The translations under genes were made by a program, and so were the position numbers. The notes below the pieces were generated by a model that saw only the letters and a program-made list of their open reading frames with translations, did not search any database and was not told where the DNA came from. From positions 1 through 17,840 of the forward strand of contig DBXY01000038.1 in NCBI GenBank assembly GCA_002309765.1: 17,840 nt of DNA. The letters run 5' to 3'. Each line of letters begins with the position of its first letter. The stretch's first letter is position 1. This document shows, piece by piece, positions 1 through 6,623 of the stretch. This stretch comes from Verrucomicrobia bacterium UBA1200. Lineage in GTDB: Bacteria; Verrucomicrobiota; Kiritimatiellia; RFP12; UBA1067.

Positions 1-17
1 GTCCAAGGTTTTGCCAA

Positions 18-34
18 GCCCGGCTCCGCCGGGC
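18..34. other. GC-rich perfect hairpin upstream of the methyltransferase gene
   Basis: GCCCGGC (18-24) and GCCGGGC (28-34) form a perfect 7-bp stem around a 3-base loop, ending 28 bases before the methyltransferase start codon. No T-run follows on the + strand, so it does not look like a standard intrinsic terminator. It could be the end of an upstream transcription unit, a leader hairpin or a REP-like palindrome. The window starts too close by to decide. Confidence 0.4.
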
Positions 35-62
35 CTACCCCCTCTAACAAGGATTCCCGCAA

Positions 63-3000
63 ATGACAAAGCAACAATTCCTCTCCTATCTTTCTTCCAG
101 AGACTTTGCCGCGCTTTTCAACGAGGCTGGCTGGAACCGCCCTGCCTCGAATCGCCCGACCACCTACGAGATAGGCCCGGAGAAAAAGCGCTTTGTCTTC
201 CGCGAGGTCGCCGAGCTGTTCGTCCGCGTTTTCGTCTGCGAAACCGAAACCTTGCCGCTTACCACCGAGCGCAACGCCCTCGATACCCGTCTCCGCAGGC
301 TTGGCGATGCCTACATCGCCATTTTTGTCGAAAAGGGCGCTCCAGAGCATCACCTCTGGATCGTCCCCGTGCGCTCCGCCGACAAGCGCTCGCTCGTGCG
401 CGTGGAATATCGCGACCGTGCGCAGGCCGAATTCCTCTTCGGCAAGTTGCAGGACCTCCAGTTCCCCATCGGCTCGTCGCCTGCCGCCGTGGATGTGCTC
501 GACCGCCTTAACCGCGTCTTTCAGGTCAATTCCGCCGACGTCACCAAGAAGTTCTACCGCGAGTTCCGCCTCAAGCACAATGCTTTCGTGAATGGCATTG
601 TCGGCATCATGGACAAGTCCGACTGCGAATGGTACGCGTCCGTTATGTTGAACCGCCTGATGTTCTGCTACTTCATCCAGAAGAAGGGCTTCCTAGATCT
701 CGATACCGGCTACCTTTCCCACAAACTCGCCGAGGTGCAGTCCAAGCAGGGCGAGGACAAGTTTTACGGCACTTTCTACAAGGCGTTCCTCCGCGTCCTC
801 TTCGCCGAAGGTCTCAACCGCCGCGAACACTCCAAGGCGTTTGAACGCAAGTTCGGGCGTATCCCTTATCTGAATGGCGGTATGTTCGAGGTCCATGCGT
901 TGGAGACGAAATATCCGGATATCGACATCCCCGACGCCGTCTTCGAGGAACTCTTCGCCTTCTTCGACCAGTGGCGCTGGCACCTCGACACCTCCATAAC
1001 CGCGTCAGGCAAGGACATCAACCCGGATGTCCTTGGCTACATCTTCGAGCAGTACATCAACGACCGCGCGCAGATGGGTGCATACTACACCAAGGAGGAC
1101 ATCACCGAATACATCGCCCGCAACACGCTCGTTCCCTGGCTCTTCAACGAAACCGCGAAGAAATCCCCCGCCGCCTTCAAGCCAAACGGTTTCGTCTGGC
1201 AGTTCCTCAAGACAAGCGCCGACCGCTATATCTTCCCCGCCGTGCGCAAGGGCGTAGATTTGCCGCTTCCGCCTGAAATCGAAAAGGGCGTGGCCGTGGA
1301 ACCGCAGGAAACGCTTCGCGCCCGCCGCGCCGAATGGAACAAGCCCGCCGCCGCCGCGCTCGCTCTGCCGACGGAAATCTGGCGCGAGACGGTCGCCCGC
1401 CGCCAGCGGTGCATTGACCTGCGCGGCAAGATCGCTTCTGGCGCAATCGCCGACATCAACGACTTCATCACCTTCAATCTCGACATCCGCAAGTTTGCCG
1501 AAGACCTGCTCTCGGAAACGACCGACCACCTCTTCGTGCGCCACTTCTACGACGCCCTCTGCCGCGTGACCGTCCTCGATCCCACCTGTGGGTCGGGCGC
1601 GTTCCTTTTCGCCGCGCTCAACATCCTCGAACCGCTCTACGAGATCTGCCTCACGCGGATGCAGGAGGATTGGCCGGAGAAGTTCAAGGAGGAGATTTCC
1701 GATCTCAAGACGAAATATCGCGGCAACCTCAAATACTGCATCTACAAGAACATCATCCTCCGTAACCTCTACGGCGTGGACATCATGCGCGAGGCGACCG
1801 AAATCGCCCGCCTGAGGCTTTTCCTCAAGATGGTCGCCGTCGTCGATGTGGACGAAATGGCGGACAACCTCGGTCTTGACCCGCTCCCTGACATCGACTT
1901 CAACATCCGCTGCGGCAATACGCTCGTTGGCTTTGCCAATCCGCAGGGCGTGAAGGACGCGATTCTGCCGCCGGGAGAATTCCAGCTCTACACCGAAGCA
2001 TACGACAAGGTGAACGCCAAGGCCGCAGACATCGCCGATCTTTACGAGCGCTTCAAGGCACTTCAGCAGACGGCGGAAGGTTCGCCGGAATTCTACGACG
2101 CGAAGAAGAAACTGAACGCCAAGCTTGCCGCGCTTAACGACGAACTCGATTGCGCCATGGCGCACCGCCAGTATGGCATCGACCCCGACACCCTGCGCGG
2201 TCACTGCGAATTCGAAGACTGGAAGCGCAGGACGCAGCCCTTCCACTGGTATTCCGAGTTCTACGGCATCGCCGTCGCCAACGGCGGCTTCGATGTCATT
2301 ATCGGCAACCCGCCGTATGTGGAATACAGCAAGGTCGAAGATTATTCGGTGTTCGGATATGAAACGGAATCGTGCGGCGATCTGTATGCGATGGTTCTGG
2401 AGCAAGCCGTACGAATCTCATCTCCAAAGGCAAGAATGGGCATGATTGTTCCCATTTCTTTGGGAAGTACAGATGGTTTTTTCCCATTGAGGGAGTTCCT
2501 TGAAAAGCATTCTCTCTCCGAATGGGACAGTTTTTATTCCATACGTCCGTCAAAACTGTTTGAAGGTGTCGAAAAACGTTGTACTATTGTTCTTTTGGAG
2601 GCTGGGAAAGGACTCCACACCCATTTTGTTACCCGTTATCACGCATGGGCGAATGAAGAACGAGCAAGCCTTTTTGAACGAATGAATTATGTTTGCCTCA
2701 AAAGCTCTCATGAGTTTCTTTCTTGTCCTAAACTTCATAGTGAAATAGCATTATCAATCCTTACGAAAATCTCCGGTGACGAACGGATGGAATGTTCATT
2801 TGAATCAAGCGGTTCTTCTGTTTTGTATCACACACGCAAGTTCCGGTATTTTGTGCAGTTTTTGGATCGTCCTCCCAAAATTGTTGATGAAGCTGGTCAA
2901 CTTCAAGCGACATCGGAGTTGAAAAGCATTCATTTCAAGAATCAGACTTTGATGTTCGCTGCGTTGGCAATCTATCAGTCCAACCTCTTCTCGTGGTTTG

Positions 3001-3341
3001 TTTTCACTTTCTCCGATTGCCGCAATCTCAATCGGCGCGAAGTTGATGGCCTTCCTCTTTCCCTTTCGGATTTGCCGGATGCAACAATATCAACGCTTGC
3101 AAATCTTGGAAAGCAAGTGGCAGCCAATCTTCAAAAGAACTCCAGTCTCGTTCCTACGCATTTTGCGAAATATGGGCTGTTGAACATTCAAGTTTTCCAA
3201 CCGCGTCTTTCTAAGCCCATTATCGACGAGATCGACGTATTGCTAGTGAAACACTACGGCTTCACGGAAGAGGAGCTGGACTTCATCATCAACTACGACA
3301 TCAAATACCGCATGGGCGACAAGCTGAATGAGGGGGAGTAA
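63..3341 (+). CDS. Eco57I-type (type IIG-like) adenine-specific DNA methyltransferase with C-terminal target-recognition region
   Basis: This protein of 1092 aa probably transfers a methyl group from S-adenosylmethionine to adenine N6 in a specific DNA site. Visible motifs in order are a motif X-like GAYYTKEDI (from G339), motif I DPTCGSGAF (from D506) that binds AdoMet, and the catalytic motif IV NPPY (N749-Y752). This order, with recognition sequences after motif IV, is that of gamma-class Eco57I/TaqI-like enzymes. Residues 1-330 resemble the helical N-terminal part of large stand-alone Eco57I methylases, including LNRLMFCYFIQKKGFLD and PYLNGGMFE. I see no clear PD-(D/E)xK motif there, so cleavage may come from the YhcG-like nuclease encoded next. 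The start is supported by AAGGA at 49-53, nine bases upstream. DNA from about 2340 to 3200, covering the recognition region, is visibly more AT-rich than the rest. A DISARM DrmMI-like or solitary role is possible. Family is confident; specificity is unknown. Confidence 0.92.
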   Translation: MTKQQFLSYLSSRDFAALFNEAGWNRPASNRPTTYEIGPEKKRFVFREVAELFVRVFVCETETLPLTTERNALDTRLRRLGDAYIAIFVEKGAPEHHLWIVPVRSADKRSLVRVEYRDRAQAEFLFGKLQDLQFPIGSSPAAVDVLDRLNRVFQVNSADVTKKFYREFRLKHNAFVNGIVGIMDKSDCEWYASVMLNRLMFCYFIQKKGFLDLDTGYLSHKLAEVQSKQGEDKFYGTFYKAFLRVLFAEGLNRREHSKAFERKFGRIPYLNGGMFEVHALETKYPDIDIPDAVFEELFAFFDQWRWHLDTSITASGKDINPDVLGYIFEQYINDRAQMGAYYTKEDITEYIARNTLVPWLFNETAKKSPAAFKPNGFVWQFLKTSADRYIFPAVRKGVDLPLPPEIEKGVAVEPQETLRARRAEWNKPAAAALALPTEIWRETVARRQRCIDLRGKIASGAIADINDFITFNLDIRKFAEDLLSETTDHLFVRHFYDALCRVTVLDPTCGSGAFLFAALNILEPLYEICLTRMQEDWPEKFKEEISDLKTKYRGNLKYCIYKNIILRNLYGVDIMREATEIARLRLFLKMVAVVDVDEMADNLGLDPLPDIDFNIRCGNTLVGFANPQGVKDAILPPGEFQLYTEAYDKVNAKAADIADLYERFKALQQTAEGSPEFYDAKKKLNAKLAALNDELDCAMAHRQYGIDPDTLRGHCEFEDWKRRTQPFHWYSEFYGIAVANGGFDVIIGNPPYVEYSKVEDYSVFGYETESCGDLYAMVLEQAVRISSPKARMGMIVPISLGSTDGFFPLREFLEKHSLSEWDSFYSIRPSKLFEGVEKRCTIVLLEAGKGLHTHFVTRYHAWANEERASLFERMNYVCLKSSHEFLSCPKLHSEIALSILTKISGDERMECSFESSGSSVLYHTRKFRYFVQFLDRPPKIVDEAGQLQATSELKSIHFKNQTLMFAALAIYQSNLFSWFVFTFSDCRNLNRREVDGLPLSLSDLPDATISTLANLGKQVAANLQKNSSLVPTHFAKYGLLNIQVFQPRLSKPIIDEIDVLLVKHYGFTEEELDFIINYDIKYRMGDKLNEGE

Positions 3342-3356
3342 TAGGAGAGACTGGCT

Positions 3357-4481
3357 ATGCGCAAAGTGAAGAAATCCGTCAGGGTTAGAAAACTGGATCT
3401 TGCCGATCGCGTTATCGCGCTCGTGGAAGATGCCCGCAAAAGGGTTGCGACTGCTGCCAATGTCGCGCTCGTCTATACCTATTACGAAGTCGGCAGAATG
3501 ATTGTCGAGGACGAGCAGGGAGGGAAGAAGCGCGCCGCATACGGCAAGGCGCAGTTGGCAATGCTTTCACGCAAGTTGACGGCAAGGCTTGGAAAAGGAT
3601 GGAGCCCAACAAATCTCGAATACATGCGAAAGTTTTTCAAGGTTTATTCTGTGCCGTCATGTGGAGACAGGCGAATTCCTCAAACAGACTTTGAGGAATT
3701 TGCGATAGGCGCAGCAGATTCCCAAAATGGAGTTTTGGAAATTCAAAGTGCCCCAATTTCTTTCCGTTTGAGTTGGTCACACTATCTTGTCCTGATGCGG
3801 ATCGAAAACCCGGACGAACGGCGGTTTTACGAGATTGAAGCTGCCGAGAGCGGATGGGGACTTGAAGAACTCAAGCGGCAGTTCAAGTCGTCGCTCTACG
3901 AGAGACTTGCGCTCAGCCGCGACAAGAAGGGCGTGCTGGAATTGTCCAAGCGCGGACAGGTTGTGTCCAAGCCGGAGGATGTCATCAAGGATCCATACGT
4001 CCTCGAATTTCTCGGTCTTGAGGAAAAGGAGCGCTACAACGAGACCGAGCTTGAGTCTCGGATCATTGAACACGTCGAGCAGTTCATTCTTGAGATGGGG
4101 AAGGGGTTCATCCTCGTTGGCAGGCAAGTGAGGTTCACATTTCAGGAAAAGCATTTCAGGGTCGATCTTGTCTTTTACAACCGGATCTTGCGTTGTTTCG
4201 TGCTTGTCGATCTCAAGACGGGCGAACTTACGCATGGTGACGTTGGGCAGATGATGATGTATGTCAACTATTACGACCGAAAGGTTAAACTCGCCGACGA
4301 GAATCCGTCCATTGGCATATTGCTTTGCGCGGACAAGGATGACGCCATTGTCGAAATGACACTGCCGGAGAGGAACCGCCAGATATTTGCAAGGAAGTAT
4401 CTTACCGTTCTTCCCGACAAAGAGGCGTTACGGCGCCTCGTCAAGAAACAGCTCGGGAACAAGAGAGAAGGGAACAATTGA
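3357..4481 (+). CDS. YhcG/DUF1016-family PD-(D/E)xK nuclease
   Basis: A 374-aa protein matching YhcG/DUF1016 along its length. The N-terminal helical DUF1016 domain (about 10-195) includes YTYYEVGRMI, the SWSHYLVLMRIENPDERRFYE block and FKSSLYERLALS. The C-terminal nuclease domain (about 210-365) carries KDPYVLEFLGL, ILEMGKGFILVGRQ, and the active-site series D270 then D285-L-K287 (FVLVDLKTGEL), followed by DVGQMMMYVNYYDR. These acidic and lysine residues are the expected metal-dependent catalytic set, so the nuclease appears intact. The gene starts 15 bases after the methyltransferase stop, with AGGAGAG at 3343-3349 as ribosome binding site, and ends one base before the DprA-like gene. It is therefore almost certainly co-transcribed with both. 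DUF1016 genes are frequently found in restriction-modification loci. A variable AT-richer stretch at about 3640-3770 contains a strong inverted repeat. Confidence 0.93.
   Translation: MRKVKKSVRVRKLDLADRVIALVEDARKRVATAANVALVYTYYEVGRMIVEDEQGGKKRAAYGKAQLAMLSRKLTARLGKGWSPTNLEYMRKFFKVYSVPSCGDRRIPQTDFEEFAIGAADSQNGVLEIQSAPISFRLSWSHYLVLMRIENPDERRFYEIEAAESGWGLEELKRQFKSSLYERLALSRDKKGVLELSKRGQVVSKPEDVIKDPYVLEFLGLEEKERYNETELESRIIEHVEQFILEMGKGFILVGRQVRFTFQEKHFRVDLVFYNRILRCFVLVDLKTGELTHGDVGQMMMYVNYYDRKVKLADENPSIGILLCADKDDAIVEMTLPERNRQIFARKYLTVLPDKEALRRLVKKQLGNKREGNN
3671..3703. repeat. 11-bp perfect inverted repeat inside the YhcG-like gene
   Basis: AATTCCTCAAA (3674-3684) is followed after the 5-base loop CAGAC by its exact reverse complement TTTGAGGAATT (3690-3700). 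Outward pairing continues with G3673-T3701 (wobble), C3672-G3702 and G3671-C3703, giving a 14-pair hairpin in DNA or mRNA. It lies in the linker between the two conserved N-terminal blocks of the nuclease, in sequence more AT-rich than its surroundings. The reading frame stays open through it. Confidence 0.85.
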
Positions 4482-4482
4482 C

Positions 4483-4953
4483 ATGGCATCTACTCTCCAG
4501 ATGACAGGCAACGTATCGTTGCTCAATCGCCCTGACAAAGTGGCGTTCCTTTCGTCGCGGCGGATATCCGCCGCCGATGTCCTGAAGTGCTACGAGTGGG
4601 CGGAGAAGGTGCGCGACGGCGATCGCTGCATCGTGAGCGGATTCCAGAGCCCGCTGGAAAAGGATGTCCTGAAGTTTCTGCTGCGCGGCAAGGTACCCAT
4701 TATTCTTGTTCTCGCCCGGTCGCTTTGGAAGACTGTGCCGGAAGAATTGCGCGAAGCTGTCAATTCGGGTCGGCTTCTCATCGTCTCGCCCGTAAAAGTC
4801 TTCCGAGCATCTGCCGCCTCTGCCGAAGCACGCAACCGCTGGATACTGGCAAACTGTTCGTCGCTTGTTCTTGGCGCGCTTGATCCCGCCGGGCGTCTGG
4901 CCAAGCTTGCCGTGTCGTATCCTGCCGTCAGAACGACCCGCCTTGATATGTGA
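4483..4953 (+). CDS. Stand-alone DprA-like SLOG (Rossmann-fold) protein
   Basis: A 156-aa protein that looks like a minimal DprA/Smf-type SLOG domain. The features comparable with DprA are GNVSLLNRPDKVAFLSSRR (9-27, the GSR-containing first strand), DRCIVSGFQSPLEKD (47-61, equivalent to the VSGxxxGID loop), a strand VPIILVLAR (71-79), and RNRWILANCSSLVLGA (117-132, matching the RNRIIAGLSDxxxVVEA region). It lacks the DprA N-terminal SAM and C-terminal winged-helix domains. The start at 4483 is one base after the nuclease stop and has AAGGGAA at 4468-4474 eight bases upstream; an in-frame ATG at 4387 would overlap the nuclease gene heavily and is not preferred. SLOG domains in bacterial conflict systems are thought to bind nucleotides or nucleotide-derived ligands, while DprA itself binds single-stranded DNA. 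A sensor or DNA-loading role for the cassette is an inference. Confidence 0.8.
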   Translation: MASTLQMTGNVSLLNRPDKVAFLSSRRISAADVLKCYEWAEKVRDGDRCIVSGFQSPLEKDVLKFLLRGKVPIILVLARSLWKTVPEELREAVNSGRLLIVSPVKVFRASAASAEARNRWILANCSSLVLGALDPAGRLAKLAVSYPAVRTTRLDM

Positions 4954-4970
4954 GTAAAATATTTCTTAGG

Positions 4971-5000
4971 CGCAAGTCCGCAAAGGTCCGTAAAGTTCGC
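4971..5000. repeat. Three imperfect 10-bp tandem units after the defence cassette
   Basis: Successive decamers CGCAAGTCCG, CAAAGGTCCG and TAAAGTTCGC share an AAAG-TCCG-like core and are in register with a 10-base period. They follow the stop of the DprA-like gene by 17 bases and precede the promoter of the next operon. Their function is unknown. One helical turn of spacing would fit a cooperative protein-binding site or a decayed small repeat. Confidence 0.4.
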
Positions 5001-5020
5001 GAAGTATAACCTAATCTGGC

Positions 5021-5050
5021 TTTACAGTTGTTGCCGAAATGTGATAAACT
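5021..5050 (+). promoter_or_regulatory. Putative sigma-70-type promoter of the polysaccharide operon
   Basis: TTTACA (5021-5026) resembles a -35 element, and TAAACT (5045-5050) after an 18-base spacer is a moderate -10. The gap lies between the defence cassette and the oxidoreductase gene, which is where a promoter is expected. An imperfect inverted repeat (GCAAT at 5065-5069 and ATTGC at 5088-5092, with TTT/AAA inside) sits just downstream and could be an operator or leader hairpin. Confidence 0.45.
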
Positions 5051-5117
5051 AACGATGTGTTTTGGCAATGTTTCACCCGCCGTCAAAATTGCGGTACGGA
5101 TTCAGTAGGACTTTTCC

Positions 5118-5124
5118 AAGGGAG
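5118..5124 (+). promoter_or_regulatory. Ribosome binding site fixing the oxidoreductase start at 5133
   Basis: AAGGGAG ends eight bases before the ATG at 5133. In-frame GTG at 5124 and TTG at 5127 overlap or follow this motif too closely to be used, so the ATG at 5133 is chosen. Confidence 0.65.
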
Positions 5125-5132
5125 TGTTGGAG

Positions 5133-6566
5133 ATGCAGAAAAAGGCTTTGTCGAGCAGGCGTGATTTCATCCGCGGGAGTTTGTTATCGGGGGCGGCGTT
5201 GGCATTCCCGACTATCATTCCTTCGAGTGTCATCGGCGAAACCGCGCCGTCGAAAAAGATCACCATCGGGGTGGTCGGATGCGGACGAATCGCGCAGAGC
5301 TTCAACATTCCGGGCTGCTTGAGCGACGGCGGACGCGACCTTTGCGACTTCATCGCGCTGTCGGATGTTGATCCGGATCGCCGGAAACATTACCGCCAGT
5401 TACTTGCGGGAGAAAAATTCCAGGGCCGCGATCTCGTGAGTGATGCGCGGTGCGTGTCGGATTATCGGCAGTTGCTCGCCGACCCGGCGATCGACGCGAT
5501 AATGGTTACCGTGCCGGACCACTGGCACGCGCAGATTGCCATCGAAGCCTGTATGGCGAAAAAAGATGTCTTTTTGCAGAAGCCGATGGCGATGTCCATC
5601 GGCGAGGGGCGGGCGATCGCCAACGCGGTGAAGAAATACGGCGTAATCCTTCGCACCGGGACGCAGCAGCGGGCGACCGAGAATTTCATTCGCGCGGTGG
5701 AGTGCGTGAGGGACGGGCGGCTTGGCAAGGTTGTTCGCGTCGAGGTCGGTATCCCCGATGATCCGAAAGAATACGATTTGCCGGCGGAGGAGCCGGTGCC
5801 GACGGGGTTTGATTGGAACATGTGGTTGGGTTCTACGCCCGAAGCCCCGTACGCGCAATTGCGCAGTCATCGGCGCGGTCCGGACGGTAAGGTGAATTTC
5901 TCCCGTCCGGGGTGGATGACCATCCAGTCCTACGATATGGGCATGATCGCGAATTGGGGCGCCCATCATATCGACACCGCGCAACGCGGGTTGGGCGCGG
6001 AAAACGAAGGCCCGGTTTCGGTTGTCGGCACGGCGGAATATCCGAAAGGGCGCAAGCTCTGGAACACCCACGGCGAGTGTGACGTCACCTGGACTTACGC
6101 TTCCGGCGCGGAAATGAAGCTTGGTTCCACCCGCAAGTATCCTTGCGGAATCCGGTTCATCGGCGAAAGCGGCGACTGGATCTTCTGCGGCTTCGGAGGA
6201 GCGAAGCAGACGAGCGACGACCCCAAGAGCGCGTCGCCCAGTGAACTTGAGGGGCGGAAAATCGCCGCCAGCCGCCGGGAACTCATTGAGGGCGCGGTGG
6301 CGAAACCGTTGCCCCGTCTTAAGGAGCACAACCGGGAGTGGATTGAGGAAATGCGCACGCGCGGTCCGTTAGCCATGCCGCTGGAAGAGGCCCAACGCAC
6401 CTCGACAACCTGCATTCTCGGTTATACGGCGATGAAGCTGGGCCGCAAGCTCAATTGGGATTTTAAGGCGGAGCGTTTCATCGGCGATGACGAGGCCAAC
6501 CGGACACTTTTCCGCGAAGAGCGCGAAGGGTTTGGCATTAAACGCTATTTGAAGGAGCTTGCTTAA
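5133..6566 (+). CDS. Tat-exported Gfo/Idh/MocA-family NAD(P)-dependent oxidoreductase
   Basis: A 477-aa protein of the Gfo/Idh/MocA family, whose members oxidise or reduce sugars and sugar derivatives with bound NAD(P). A twin-arginine signal is clear: SRRDFIRG at 8-15 followed by a hydrophobic stretch to about residue 35. The nucleotide-binding Rossmann motif is GVVGCGRIA (46-54). The usual EKP motif appears as QKP (Q149-K150-P151), keeping the lysine. The sequence NWGAHHIDTAQ (about 274-284) supplies the conserved histidines and aspartate of the C-terminal domain. Export by Tat suggests the enzyme folds with its cofactor in the cytoplasm and acts outside the inner membrane, as in many Planctomycetes and Lentisphaerota paralogues. 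It is the first gene of a + strand operon with the propeller, amidotransferase and xylanase genes. The substrate cannot be named from sequence. Confidence 0.93.
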   Translation: MQKKALSSRRDFIRGSLLSGAALAFPTIIPSSVIGETAPSKKITIGVVGCGRIAQSFNIPGCLSDGGRDLCDFIALSDVDPDRRKHYRQLLAGEKFQGRDLVSDARCVSDYRQLLADPAIDAIMVTVPDHWHAQIAIEACMAKKDVFLQKPMAMSIGEGRAIANAVKKYGVILRTGTQQRATENFIRAVECVRDGRLGKVVRVEVGIPDDPKEYDLPAEEPVPTGFDWNMWLGSTPEAPYAQLRSHRRGPDGKVNFSRPGWMTIQSYDMGMIANWGAHHIDTAQRGLGAENEGPVSVVGTAEYPKGRKLWNTHGECDVTWTYASGAEMKLGSTRKYPCGIRFIGESGDWIFCGFGGAKQTSDDPKSASPSELEGRKIAASRRELIEGAVAKPLPRLKEHNREWIEEMRTRGPLAMPLEEAQRTSTTCILGYTAMKLGRKLNWDFKAERFIGDDEANRTLFREEREGFGIKRYLKELA

Positions 6567-6623
6567 ACCGCAGTTTCCAAAAATCGTGCCGGGCCGGGAA
6601 GTCGGCATAAACGGAGGGGAAGA

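Noticed and set aside
63..1050. A nuclease domain in the N-terminal third of the methyltransferase, making it a true type IIG enzyme
   Set aside because: No PD-(D/E)xK or HNH arrangement could be seen; the region matches the helical N-terminal part of large Eco57I-like methylases instead.
1005..2405. A 466-codon open frame on the minus strand across the methyltransferase gene
   Set aside because: It is antisense to conserved methyltransferase motifs, its protein resembles no family, and it ends where the GC-rich codon pattern of the real gene ends, as expected for a codon-bias shadow.
6587..6607. TGCCG...CGGCA inverted repeat between oxidoreductase and propeller genes
   Set aside because: A 5-bp stem with an 11-base loop and no T-run is too weak to call a terminator and the genes appear to be one operon.
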